Source: Sphingopyxis sp. HIX (GTDB taxonomy: Bacteria > Pseudomonadota > Alphaproteobacteria > Sphingomonadales > Sphingomonadaceae). From it: a stretch of DNA of 64,000 bases. The position numbers were made by a program, and so were the translations under genes. The stretch spans positions 1 to 64,000 of the forward strand of contig NZ_LNSB01000001.1 of NCBI RefSeq assembly GCF_001468285.1. Direction: 5' to 3'. This document shows, piece after piece, positions 16,942 through 25,420 of the stretch (the stretch's first letter is position 1; each line of letters begins with the position of its first letter). The notes under the pieces were generated by a model, which saw only the letters and a program-made list of their open reading frames with translations, was not told where the DNA came from and made no database searches.

Positions 16942-17049
16942 GTGATTGCGCATATTCGGAACCTCTAGGCGATGATGCAGCGTGTCATTACGTCTCGTTT
17001 AATTTTTTCTGCTAGGCTATCTGCACCATAACACATCAGGTGCCGACGC

Positions 17050-18405
17050 ATGTTCCGTGCAAAAGAAATGTTGCCACGCGCAGTGGCGATCCTCTCGCTT
17101 CTCTGTTTTCAGCTTTGTATTTCTCCGGCGATCGCTGTTGCTCAGGGACGTCCTGCCTCACCAGATGATGCCCGCACTATATTCCAATCTGGGATGGCGA
17201 GCTATCGGGCCGGAAACTTGCCCGACGCCGCCGAGAAGTTTCAACGCGCGTGTGACCTCGACGGCGCAGCGGGATGTTACAATCTAGGCGTCATGTATAA
17301 CGATGGCGCTGGTGTTCCAAGAGACGCAAATCGAGCATTCGGGTTATTCACCCGCGCATGTGAAGGGGATTACCCAAGCGCGTGTAACAACTTAGCTGTC
17401 ATGTATCGCGAAGGTAGCAGCATCCCGAGAAATGAAAGCTATGCAGCGTCGTTATATATGCGGGCCTGCAACTTAGGAAACGTGCAGGGGTGTGCAAATC
17501 TAGGGGTTCTTTATGACAATGGTGCTGGCGTTTCTCAGGATAGAACGCGAGCCACTGACCTATATCGTATGACCTGCGAGCGCGGCAACGCGCTCGGATG
17601 CAATAATTTGGGACGCCTTTACGAACAGGGAGAGGCGTTGAACCGAGATTTTCCGCGCGCAGTATCGTTCTATTCTAAAGCATGTGAACTCGGCATGGAG
17701 GGTGGCTGCTTAAATTGGGGCACGCTCCTTGAACGAGGGCAAGGGGTCGTACAGGATGCGACGCGCGCGGCCAGCATATATTCGAATATCTGCGACAAAG
17801 GCTTTTCCCCCGGATGTAACAACCTCGGGGCGCTGTTCGAGAATGGAAAGGGCGTTGCCCGCGATCCCGCGCGCGCCGTCAACCTTTACGGCAAGGCTTG
17901 TGATGGCGGCCATGCAAGAGCGTGCAGCAATCTGGGCAGCATGTATGAACGCGGCGTAGGAGTGCCCCGCGATCCCATTGAAGCAACAAGACTTTACCGG
18001 CGCTCCTGCGATGGAGGGCAGTCGGACGGTTGCTACAATTTGGGGGTGGCATACCAGAACGGCGTTGGCGTCGCCGCGAAACCCTCCCACGCTGCGAGTC
18101 TATATCGCCAAGCCTGTGAGGGCGGCACTGATCTTGCCTGCTTCAATCTCGGGCTTCTTTATGAGGATGGGATGGGTGTTGCGCGTGATCCGAACGAAGC
18201 GGTTGAGCTATACTCGAAAGCGTGCCGTAACGGGCTTGCAATTGGCTGCCAGAATGTAGGGGTCATGTATTACAATGGGACCGGAGTTAAGCGTAATCCG
18301 CGTTTGGCATCGGACAATTTTCGCCGCGCGTTGGAAATAAATCCGGGATTAACAGAGGCACGGCAAAATCTCGCTCGGGTCGCCCGCGAGTTGGGTGACA
18401 AATAG
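17050..18405 (+). CDS. Secreted Sel1-like repeat protein rich in cysteine pairs
   Basis: A 451-residue protein. A hydrophobic signal peptide (AVAILSLLCFQLCISPAIAVA) precedes about ten tandem units of 36 residues of the Sel1/Hcp type. Each unit holds the pattern C-x7-C followed by NLG or a close variant (for example CDLDGAAGC, CEGDYPSAC, CNLGNVQGC). In Helicobacter Hcp proteins such pairs form a disulfide that clamps each alpha/alpha repeat, so a periplasmic or exported scaffold is likely. The cysteine spacing is the same in all ten units. The gene is AT-richer than the surrounding chromosome and stands alone between the TA operon and the RHH gene. Confidence 0.85.
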   Translation: MFRAKEMLPRAVAILSLLCFQLCISPAIAVAQGRPASPDDARTIFQSGMASYRAGNLPDAAEKFQRACDLDGAAGCYNLGVMYNDGAGVPRDANRAFGLFTRACEGDYPSACNNLAVMYREGSSIPRNESYAASLYMRACNLGNVQGCANLGVLYDNGAGVSQDRTRATDLYRMTCERGNALGCNNLGRLYEQGEALNRDFPRAVSFYSKACELGMEGGCLNWGTLLERGQGVVQDATRAASIYSNICDKGFSPGCNNLGALFENGKGVARDPARAVNLYGKACDGGHARACSNLGSMYERGVGVPRDPIEATRLYRRSCDGGQSDGCYNLGVAYQNGVGVAAKPSHAASLYRQACEGGTDLACFNLGLLYEDGMGVARDPNEAVELYSKACRNGLAIGCQNVGVMYYNGTGVKRNPRLASDNFRRALEINPGLTEARQNLARVARELGDK

Positions 18406-18420
18406 CGGGCTTCTTCATCC

Positions 18421-18609
18421 TTATTCAGTGGGCAGCTCCGGGTTTTCCCGGCGCTGCAACTCATTCTCCACCGCCTCGCGGATAAATAGCGCCAAGCGCC
18501 GGTTGCCGACAAGCGCCTCGATACGGCGGATCGTGTCGGCCGATAGCCTGATCGTCGTCGGCTTCATTCCAAGCGGCGGGCGTCCCATCGTCTCGTCGCT
18601 ATCGGTCAT
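18421..18609 (-). CDS. Ribbon-helix-helix (CopG/Arc-type) DNA-binding protein
   Basis: About 62 residues: a short acidic tail, then TTIRLSADTIRRIEALVGNRR and FIREAVENELQRREN, a typical ribbon strand plus two helices. I choose ATG 18609 because GGAG lies nine bases upstream; in-frame ATGs at 18618 and 18666 are possible, but the latter would fall inside the probable promoter. It is divergent from the Tat-secreted protein gene and faces the large inverted repeat at 18638-18690, the expected site for autoregulation. No toxin partner lies downstream on its strand. Confidence 0.72.
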   Translation of the reverse strand: MTDSDETMGRPPLGMKPTTIRLSADTIRRIEALVGNRRLALFIREAVENELQRRENPELPTE

Positions 18610-18637
18610 ATCTGTCATCTCCAAGCTAAACACGTTG

Positions 18638-18690
18638 ACGACACCGTTTATTTGAATATACGCCATCGTTTATCCGATAAACGGTGTCGT
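18638..18690. promoter_or_regulatory. Large composite operator between divergent genes
   Basis: A perfect 14-bp inverted repeat, ACGACACCGTTTAT (18638-18651) and ATAAACGGTGTCGT (18677-18690), separated by 25 bases. Nested inside its right half is a second palindrome, CGTTTATC-C-GATAAACG (18667-18683). The core CGTTTAT thus occurs three times. Ribbon-helix-helix repressors bind such repeated half sites, and the adjacent RHH gene supports that reading. Confidence 0.65.
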
Positions 18691-18825
18691 ATATTGCTGC
18701 AATGGCCCTTCCTTCATCTGGCCTATCGGCAATCCGGCAGCGCGAATCGCGCGGGAGTGTCGGGGCCGTGCCGCATCCGCCCGTCGCTCCCGCTCTACCG
18801 CCAAGGATGCGGAACGGAGGTGCAT

Positions 18826-19410
18826 ATGGGCCGTGTTGTCCCTACCACGTCGCGCCGTGCGCTCTTGGGCGCATTGACCGCCGCGCCCGTTGCGGCGCTT
18901 GCCGTGCCGTCGCCCTGGGGTGCGGTGCTAGCGTCGCTTCACGCGGACTATGGCGACGATCCCGCCGCGATCGTCCGAACTAAAGAGGGGCGAGCCTTGA
19001 GCCGCCGCCGCTATCATGTCGCAGAGGGATTCTTTCCCGCCGAGCATGAACGGGCGGATTGGCGCGGCTATCTGTATCGGGCCGGGATTACCGCCCAACT
19101 CGCTTTGTCCTCTCATTTGCTGGACATGGGCTTTGCCGATGACTGGTGCGCCCGTCATATCGGCCTGCGCGTCGCCAAGTCGCTCGCCTACGCCAATGCG
19201 ACGGGGTTGGGACATGACTGCCCCGACATGGCGCGGCTGGCGACAGTCCTCACGCCCTATTGGCGATGGAACCAAGTGCGCCTGTTTGGCGAGCCGGAAC
19301 CCGATGACGGTGGACTGACAGTCCCGCAGGTTCATGCGCTACTCCGCGCCCTGCTCGACCGTGTGCGAGACGTGACCGGCCATCCTCGCCCCCGAGGACG
19401 GCGCAGTTGA
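18826..19410 (+). CDS. Tat-secreted hypothetical protein
   Basis: A 194-residue protein with a twin-arginine signal (TSRRALLGALTAAPVAALAVP), so it is probably exported folded. The mature part is rich in Trp and Tyr and has no motif I recognise. The start at ATG 18826 is set by CGGAGGTG just upstream; earlier in-frame codons give arginine- and proline-rich sequence without a ribosome-binding site. It is followed after 10 bases by another envelope-type protein, suggesting a two-gene operon controlled from the operator at 18638-18690. Function unknown. Confidence 0.65.
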   Translation: MGRVVPTTSRRALLGALTAAPVAALAVPSPWGAVLASLHADYGDDPAAIVRTKEGRALSRRRYHVAEGFFPAEHERADWRGYLYRAGITAQLALSSHLLDMGFADDWCARHIGLRVAKSLAYANATGLGHDCPDMARLATVLTPYWRWNQVRLFGEPEPDDGGLTVPQVHALLRALLDRVRDVTGHPRPRGRRS

Positions 19411-19420
19411 TGCCATAGCC

Positions 19421-20008
19421 ATGACGGACCACCGGCACGGCAGGAAGAAGGTGGTCGGTCCCCTGCTGCTGTCGGCGCTGGCGCACATTGCGCTATTGGT
19501 GCCGCTCTCGATTCCCGGTTGCGCGATTTCGCAGCCGCCGGAGAAGCAAGCGGAACCGCCGAAAGAGATCGACGTTTTGATTGTCGATTTATTGGCTGAG
19601 CTTCCGCCTACGCCGAGCAAGCCACCGCGTCTCGTAGGCGAGATATGCGACCCCAACGCTCCCGCCGAATATCATTATTTCGATATAAAGCCCGGCCCAA
19701 CAATTGATCGGATACGTCAGGCCGCAGGCCCCCACTTTCGCGAGATAATCATGGCAACGGATTCCGTGACGGGAAAGCGATCACGCGCGTTGCGCGGTTG
19801 GTTCAGGCCGTTTGACGCCGTGCGCCTGCTGGCCGGGGACGCGGGCCTATGCGCCATCGATTTGAGGGAGGGCGTTGGCATCAATTACTGTCACGGATCG
19901 CGCGTCCTTTTCCGCAGATCGAACGAGGCGTGGATGCGGCAGGAATGGGAGCCGCCGGATTGCACGACACCAAAGCCCGGGCCGTTGCAGAAGCCAGCCG
20001 CCGCCTAG
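19421..20008 (+). CDS. Hypothetical single-span membrane protein
   Basis: A 195-residue protein with a basic N-terminus (MTDHRHGRKK), one hydrophobic span (VGPLLLSALAHIALLVPLSI) and a proline-rich stretch, an N-terminal layout like that of TonB-type proteins. The C-terminal part contains four cysteines and no TonB_C motif that I can see. It lies 10 bases downstream of the Tat-secreted protein gene. I cannot assign a function; envelope location is the only inference I would make. Confidence 0.6.
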   Translation: MTDHRHGRKKVVGPLLLSALAHIALLVPLSIPGCAISQPPEKQAEPPKEIDVLIVDLLAELPPTPSKPPRLVGEICDPNAPAEYHYFDIKPGPTIDRIRQAAGPHFREIIMATDSVTGKRSRALRGWFRPFDAVRLLAGDAGLCAIDLREGVGINYCHGSRVLFRRSNEAWMRQEWEPPDCTTPKPGPLQKPAAA

Positions 20009-20059
20009 TTATTGCGGATGGCGTTTGTCTCGCTTCCGCGCAATGATGACCGCAATATT

Positions 20060-20911
20060 ATGGCGATGGAGACGAACGGAATAATGGAAATAGATGATCG
20101 TGCGCGGAACGGCTCGGATCGCAGGATCGCATTGCTGATCGACGCGGACAATGTACCGCATAGCAAGATCGCCGACATGCTTGCGGAGCTTTCCAAATAC
20201 GGCACCGCCAACATTCGCCGCGCTTATGGCGATTGGGCCAGCGCGGGTCTCAAAAACTGGAAAGACAAGCTGCACGATTTTGCGATCCGGCCCATTCAGC
20301 AGTTCAGCTATTCGACCGGCAAAAACGCCACCGACATTGCGTTGGTGATCGACGCTATGGAATTGCTCTACACGCAGGAGTTGAATGCCTTCTGCCTCGC
20401 GTCGAGCGATGCGGATTTCACGCCATTGGTGATGCAACTCAAGGCCAACGGGCATGAGGTCTATGGTTTCGGCGAACGCAAGACGCCCGCGCCGTTCGTC
20501 AACGCCTGCACCGCCTTCCTCTATCTCGACACATTGGACGAGCCGCTTGTTGCCGCCGCACCAATGGAATCCGCGACAACGCCCAAAGCCAAGGCCAAAG
20601 CGGAGGATAAGGCAAAACCAGCACCCGCCGCAAAGCCAGCGGGCAAACCGCTGTCGCAAGATACCAAGATTGTCACCATATTGCGCGGCGCGGTCGAGGC
20701 CACAGCCCGCGAGGATGGTTGGGCCGCGATGTCAGCGGCGGGACTTGCCGCACGACGGCAAGCTCCGATCGACCCGCGCAATTATGGTGTGCGGAATTTT
20801 ACGGCGTTGTTTGAGGCAACGGGGCTGTTCGACATAGCTCGCGTCGAGAATGGACAGAGCTATGTCGCCGACAAGCGTAACAGGGACCGAACGCCACAAC
20901 CGAGCCGATAG
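20060..20911 (+). CDS. NYN-domain protein with C-terminal LOTUS/OST-HTH domain
   Basis: A 283-residue protein. The N-terminal NYN (PIN-like) nuclease domain shows the acidic positions in LLIDADN, KNATDIALVIDAM and SSDADFTPLV. A Lys/Ala/Pro-rich linker follows, and the last 75 residues (AVEATAREDGWAAMSAAGLA and YGVRNFTALFEATGLFDI) match the OST-HTH/LOTUS fold, which binds RNA. This LabA-like layout implies an RNA-directed endoribonuclease or RNA-processing role. The start is uncertain: ATG codons at 20060, 20066 and 20084 are all possible. It is cargo of the mobile element and stands next to the transfer genes. Confidence 0.85.
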   Translation: MAMETNGIMEIDDRARNGSDRRIALLIDADNVPHSKIADMLAELSKYGTANIRRAYGDWASAGLKNWKDKLHDFAIRPIQQFSYSTGKNATDIALVIDAMELLYTQELNAFCLASSDADFTPLVMQLKANGHEVYGFGERKTPAPFVNACTAFLYLDTLDEPLVAAAPMESATTPKAKAKAEDKAKPAPAAKPAGKPLSQDTKIVTILRGAVEATAREDGWAAMSAAGLAARRQAPIDPRNYGVRNFTALFEATGLFDIARVENGQSYVADKRNRDRTPQPSR

Positions 20912-20917
20912 GCGGGG

Positions 20918-21139
20918 TTAGTTATTCCTCGCCTCCTGTTCCGCCTCGAACGCGCGCTTGCCCTTGCGCTGCCACAAGACAAGCACGTTGCCGCGTTCCT
21001 CGCCTTGCAGTTTGTCCGCAACCGTGAGGAACGCACCGTAGAGGGTGGCGCGATCATCGTCGGTCAGATCGACCAGTCCCGCCTTGACGGCGAGCCCGCC
21101 CAATTCGATCAAATGCCGTGTGCGCTCGCGTCGTTTCAT
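20918..21139 (-). CDS. TraD-like conjugal transfer protein
   Basis: A small 73-residue protein (MKRRERTRHLIELGGLAVKAGL, residues given in part, then TDDDRATLYGAFL) like the short TraD proteins that accompany Ti-type TraA relaxases. I start at ATG 21139, where the family motif begins. It is downstream of the TraC-like gene in a leftward operon that is divergent from traA, the arrangement seen on Ti plasmids and related elements. It probably helps assemble the relaxosome. It should not be confused with the large TraD coupling protein of F plasmids. Confidence 0.72.
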   Translation of the reverse strand: MKRRERTRHLIELGGLAVKAGLVDLTDDDRATLYGAFLTVADKLQGEERGNVLVLWQRKGKRAFEAEQEARNN

Positions 21140-21176
21140 CACCCATTCCCGCGTGTCGGTTCTCGCCTTGCTTGCC

Positions 21177-21482
21177 TCAATGCGATGCCGCGCCGCCTTC
21201 GAGCGGTAGAGTGCTTTCCGGCTGCCTGTCAGGTCGCGGCGCAGGCTTGCGTTGTTTGCCGCGAAAGAACGCCGCGCCCGCCTTGCGCCAGCCCTCCTTT
21301 GTTGCCGCGTCTTTGTTCGCGACGGCATCAAGCAGCGCGCCCGCCAACAGATCGGCGTCGAGCGCATCCGCCCCGGTTGCCGCGACCAATTCGCCAAGCT
21401 GGCGCACGCGCCGTTCCTTGATGACCTTGGCCTTGTCGGCAAGGGCTTTGAGTTCCGAATCGAAGTCGCGGGGTTTACGCAT
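21177..21482 (-). CDS. TraC/DUF6437-like transfer accessory protein
   Basis: A 101-residue protein (RKPRDFDSELKALADKAKVIKE, in part, then GELVAATGADALDADLLAGALL and KEGWRKAGAAFF). I recall this family next to traD and traA in sphingomonad elements, but the DUF number is from memory and should be checked. I take the ATG at 21482, with GGAG six bases before it, over the ATG at 21494. The gene is divergent from traA across the proposed oriT, so its product is a good candidate for an oriT-binding relaxosome component. Confidence 0.68.
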   Translation of the reverse strand: MRKPRDFDSELKALADKAKVIKERRVRQLGELVAATGADALDADLLAGALLDAVANKDAATKEGWRKAGAAFFRGKQRKPAPRPDRQPESTLPLEGGAASH

Positions 21483-21597
21483 GACATTCTCCATTCTTTG
21501 CGGATGGAGTGATTCTAAAGTATTGCTTTGCGTAGCGCAGTAGCGTCGCCGGGACAGTCTGACACCGCCTAGTCCCTGCCGAGAATTTATTCGAGGA

Positions 21598-21628
21598 GGG
21601 CGCGCTTATACGTCGTGCCGACGTGCGC
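21598..21628. other. Candidate origin of transfer (oriT) with nick-site core
   Basis: GGGCGCGCTTATACGTCG closely resembles the Ti/RSF1010-family nick region, whose opposite strand reads TAAGTGCGCCCT; here it is TAAGCGCGCCCT. Next to it ACGTCG-TGC-CGACGT (21610-21624) forms a hairpin, with GCGC on both sides. The site lies between the divergent traC-like and traA genes, exactly where Ti-type elements keep oriT, and ends 26 bases before the relaxase start. Confidence 0.7.
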
Positions 21629-21653
21629 TTGGTGGCGTAGATGGATTGCCGCC

Positions 21654-24593
21654 ATGGCAATTTTTCACTTCTCCGCGAAAGTCATCGGGCGCGCCGCCGG
21701 ACGCAGCGCCGTCGCCGCTGCCGCCTATCGCGCAGGCGAGCGGCTGCACGATGAACGGCTCGACCGCGACCATGATTTCCGCGCCAAGTCCGGCGTCGAG
21801 CATAGCGAGATCATGTTGCCCGAAGGCGCGCCCGAACGCTTCTCGGATCGGGCAACCCTCTGGAACGAGGTCGAGGGATGCGAGAAGCGCAAGGACGCGC
21901 AGCTTGCTCGCGAGGTGGAATTTTCCATTCCGCGCGAGATGACCAAGGCCGATGGCATCGAGCTTGCCCGCGATTTCGTGCAGTCCGAATTTGTCGATCG
22001 CGGGATGATCGCGGATTTGAATGTGCATTGGGACATCGGTGCGGACGGCCAGCCCAAACCCCATGCCCATGTCATGCTCACCATGCGCGAGGTGGGTGAG
22101 GACGGTTTTGGGCAGAAGGTCCGCGAGTGGAACCGCACCGAACTTGTCGAGCAGTGGCGCGAGCGTTGGGCCAATCACGTCAACGCGCGGCTTGCCGAAC
22201 TCGATATAGACGCCCGCATCGATCACCGATCCTTGGAAGCGCAGGGCATCGACCTTGAGCCGCAAGACAAGATCGGCCCCGCAGCCTCGCGCATGGGTGA
22301 GCGCGGGCTTGAGTCCGAGCGCATCGAGGATCATCGCGCCGTCGCGCAGCGCAACGGCGAACGCATCATCGCGGAGCCGCGTGTCGCGCTCGACGCAATC
22401 ACCCACCATCAGGCGACGTTCACCAACCGCGACCTTGCGATGTTCGTGCATCACCACACCGACGGGAAGGATCAATACGACCGGGCGATGAGCGCTGTTC
22501 GCGGTTCGCCCGACTTGATCGAACTCGGCAAGGACGGGCGCGGCGAAGATCGCTTCACCAGCCGCGACATGATCGACACCGAACAGCGGTTGCAGCGCGC
22601 TTCGGAATTGATGGCGAAGCGCGAACGACATCGCGTGTCGGAGGGCGACCGGGAAAGCGCGCTTCGCGCGGCGGCGGCGCGCGGGCTGGACCTGTCAGGC
22701 GAGCAGCGCGCGGCGTTTGAACATGCGAGCGATGGCAGGGGTTTGAGTGTCGTCGTCGGTTACGCCGGGACCGGCAAGAGCGCGATGCTGGGCGTGGCGC
22801 GGGAGGCATGGGAAGAGGCCGGGTTCAATGTGCGCGGCGTCGCGCTGTCGGGCATCGCAGCCGAAGGGCTTGAGAATGGCTCTGGCATCGCCTCGCGCAC
22901 CATCGCCAGCATGGAACATGGTTGGTCGCAGGGGCGCGACATGCTCACGTCTCGCGATGTGCTGGTGATCGACGAGGCTGGCATGGTCGGCACCCGCCAG
23001 ATGGAGCGCGTATTGTCCCATGCCGCCGACGCCGGCGCCAAGGTCGTGCTGGTCGGCGACCCGCAGCAGTTGCAGGCCATCGAGGCGGGTGCGGCGTTCC
23101 GGGCGATCCACGAACGGCATGGCGGCGTCGAGATTACGGAGGTTCGCCGCCAGCATGAGGGCTGGCAGCAGGACGCTACCCGGCATCTTGCGACCGGCCG
23201 AACCGGCGAGGCGATCAACGCCTACGCCGATCACGGTATGGTTCACACCGCCGAGACGCGCGAACAGGCCCGGAGCGATCTTGTCGAGCGGTGGGATCGC
23301 GACCGGCAAGCGAACCCCGACGCCAGCCGGATCATCCTCACTCACACCAATGCCGAGGTGCGCGAACTCAACGAGGCCGCGCGCGACCGGATGCGCGCGG
23401 CGGGCGAACTGGGCGACGATGTTCGCGTGAAAACCGAACGCGGCGACCGTGCCTTCGCATCGGGCGACCGCATAATGTTCCTGCGTAATGAGCGCGGCCT
23501 TGAAGTGAAGAACGGCACGCTGGGCACCGTCGAACAGGTCAATCAACAGGGCATGACCGTTTGCACCGATGACGGGCGTTCCGTCGCATTCGACGTGAAG
23601 GATTATGCTCATGTCGATCATGGCTATGCAGCCACGATCCACAAGGCGCAGGGCATGACCGTCGACCGTGGCCATGTGCTGGCGACACCCGGCATGGACC
23701 GTCATAGCAGTTATGTCGGTATGACACGCCACCGCGATGGCTTGGCCCTTCACTATGGCCGCGACGACTTCAAGGACGATGCCCAGCTTGCCCGCACCCT
23801 GTCCCGCGAGCGCGCGAAAGACATGGCGAGCGATTATGCCCGCGTCGATCCGGCCAAGGAGTTCGCCGAGCGGCGCGGCATTGGCGAGCGCGTCGCGGAA
23901 ATCGCCCGCGCGGGTGCGGCGAAGGCGCGCGGGATCTTCGACGGGCTGCGCCTCTCGCTCCCCGGCCAGTCACGCGAGCAGGGCATGTTCGCGGGCTTCC
24001 GTCCGCCGGAACGGACGCGCGAACAGGCGCAGGCCCAGCCCTCCCATGCCACGGGCCAGCGCCGCGCCGTCGAACGCTATGCGCGCGCCGTCAGCGAGGT
24101 CGCCCGGATGCGCGACCGGGGCTTCCCGGTGCTGCCTCACCAGCACGACGCCTTAAACAGGGCAGGAGAGGCATTGGACGCGATCCGACCTCACGCCTCC
24201 ACCGACTTGCAGAACGCCCTCCAGCGCCAGCCGGAGCTTATCCACGAGGCCGCGGAGGGGCGCAGCCAGGCTGCGGTGCAGGCGATGAACAAGGAAGCGG
24301 AACTGCGGGCCGATCCGTTCCAGCGCGCCGATCGCTTTGTCGAGGGCTGGAAGCAGCTCCGGCAGGCGCAGGACGGTCTACGGCGCGACGGCGATTTCCG
24401 GGGTGCGAAGCGCGTCGGGCAGGAAATGGCGGGCATGGCGAAGAGCCTCGAACGCGACGCGCAGGTCGAATCGCTGCTGCGCGGGCGCAGCCGGGAATTG
24501 GGCATCGATGCGGCCACAGGCCGCAGTGTGGCGCGCGATCTCGCGGACTCGGTGCCGTTCGATCACGGCCGCAACCTTGGCATGAGCCGATAG
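21654..24593 (+). CDS. traA: Ti-type TraA relaxase-helicase
   Basis: A 979-residue mobilisation protein. Residues 1-230 are a MobA/MobL relaxase: N-terminal IFHFSAKVIGRAAGRSAVAAAAY with the HUH metal motif in KPHAHVM (about 135). Residues about 345-720 are a RecD-like superfamily 1 helicase with Walker A GYAGTGKS (about 370), Walker B VLVIDEAGMV, LVGDPQQLQAIEAG and HGYAATIHKAQGMTVDRG. The rest is charged and coiled-coil-like. It would nick oriT, stay bound to the strand and unwind DNA during transfer. I start at ATG 21654, where the family begins. No mating-pair or coupling genes are nearby, so transfer must rely on a helper. Confidence 0.95.
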   Translation: MAIFHFSAKVIGRAAGRSAVAAAAYRAGERLHDERLDRDHDFRAKSGVEHSEIMLPEGAPERFSDRATLWNEVEGCEKRKDAQLAREVEFSIPREMTKADGIELARDFVQSEFVDRGMIADLNVHWDIGADGQPKPHAHVMLTMREVGEDGFGQKVREWNRTELVEQWRERWANHVNARLAELDIDARIDHRSLEAQGIDLEPQDKIGPAASRMGERGLESERIEDHRAVAQRNGERIIAEPRVALDAITHHQATFTNRDLAMFVHHHTDGKDQYDRAMSAVRGSPDLIELGKDGRGEDRFTSRDMIDTEQRLQRASELMAKRERHRVSEGDRESALRAAAARGLDLSGEQRAAFEHASDGRGLSVVVGYAGTGKSAMLGVAREAWEEAGFNVRGVALSGIAAEGLENGSGIASRTIASMEHGWSQGRDMLTSRDVLVIDEAGMVGTRQMERVLSHAADAGAKVVLVGDPQQLQAIEAGAAFRAIHERHGGVEITEVRRQHEGWQQDATRHLATGRTGEAINAYADHGMVHTAETREQARSDLVERWDRDRQANPDASRIILTHTNAEVRELNEAARDRMRAAGELGDDVRVKTERGDRAFASGDRIMFLRNERGLEVKNGTLGTVEQVNQQGMTVCTDDGRSVAFDVKDYAHVDHGYAATIHKAQGMTVDRGHVLATPGMDRHSSYVGMTRHRDGLALHYGRDDFKDDAQLARTLSRERAKDMASDYARVDPAKEFAERRGIGERVAEIARAGAAKARGIFDGLRLSLPGQSREQGMFAGFRPPERTREQAQAQPSHATGQRRAVERYARAVSEVARMRDRGFPVLPHQHDALNRAGEALDAIRPHASTDLQNALQRQPELIHEAAEGRSQAAVQAMNKEAELRADPFQRADRFVEGWKQLRQAQDGLRRDGDFRGAKRVGQEMAGMAKSLERDAQVESLLRGRSRELGIDAATGRSVARDLADSVPFDHGRNLGMSR

Positions 24594-24602
24594 GAGGACA
24601 GC

Positions 24603-25307
24603 ATGAATAGTGACAGACAGCTACCCCGACTGCCCTATGACGAGCCGGACTCCGATCCGGCGACGCGGGCGTTCAACCGGCTAGAAGGCGAAATGGCGAT
24701 GATGCGCCGCGCGGTCGAGCATCTGGCGACCGAGAAAGCCGAAATCGACATTCCAGATTACAGCAAGACGCTGGGAGAGATGGCCAACCGGCTTGTCTCC
24801 ATCGAGCGCCAGCCCGCCTTGCAGATGACTCCGGAGGACTTCGAGGCGCGGATGACGGCGGCAGCGGCGCGAGCGCGACGCGACGACGAGGTCTTGATTG
24901 TGGCTGCGAAGCGGGAGCGTGGCGAGGCAATCCGCGATCTGCGGGCGATCATCGGCACGGCCAACTCCATCTACGAGCAAAAAAGACTTCGTTGGTGGTA
25001 TGTCGGCGGCGGCTTGCTCGCCGGGTGCCTCCTGTGGTCGGTGCTTCCCGGATTTGTCGCGCGCACCCTTCCGACAAGCTGGCACCTGCCGGAACGCATC
25101 GCCGCGCGCACCGTTCGTGAGCCGACCCTATGGGAAGCGGGGACTCGGATCATGCACGCTGATAGTCCGGCGGCGTGGCAGGCCATCGCCGAGGCCGCCG
25201 AGATGCGCCGTGATAACCGCGAGGTGATCGACGCTTGCTTGCAGCGGGCCACCAAGGTCAGGCAGCCGGTGCGGTGCACGATTAGAGTGAGGAACCGGCA
25301 ACTTTGA
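24603..25307 (+). CDS. DUF6118-like membrane protein of the transfer region
   Basis: A 234-residue protein with a predicted coiled N-terminal half (EGEMAMMRRAVEHLATEKAE), a single membrane span near residues 138-158 (WWYVGGGLLAGCLLWSVLPGFV) and a short C-terminal domain. A perfect AGGAGG sits just before the ATG and only nine bases separate it from traA, so the two are co-expressed. I recall this protein as a regular neighbour of traA in sphingomonad mobile elements (DUF6118, name from memory). It may link the relaxosome to the membrane or to a helper coupling protein; that is inference. Confidence 0.7.
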   Translation: MNSDRQLPRLPYDEPDSDPATRAFNRLEGEMAMMRRAVEHLATEKAEIDIPDYSKTLGEMANRLVSIERQPALQMTPEDFEARMTAAAARARRDDEVLIVAAKRERGEAIRDLRAIIGTANSIYEQKRLRWWYVGGGLLAGCLLWSVLPGFVARTLPTSWHLPERIAARTVREPTLWEAGTRIMHADSPAAWQAIAEAAEMRRDNREVIDACLQRATKVRQPVRCTIRVRNRQL

Positions 25308-25420
25308 GCAAACCGCGCGGGGCAGCCCGACGGAGCCTGCTGTCAGCAAACGGCCGATAACGGCTTTCCGACAACAAAATCTCGTTGCGCAAAAGCTGCT
25401 GTTCGTGACAGCATCGGTGG

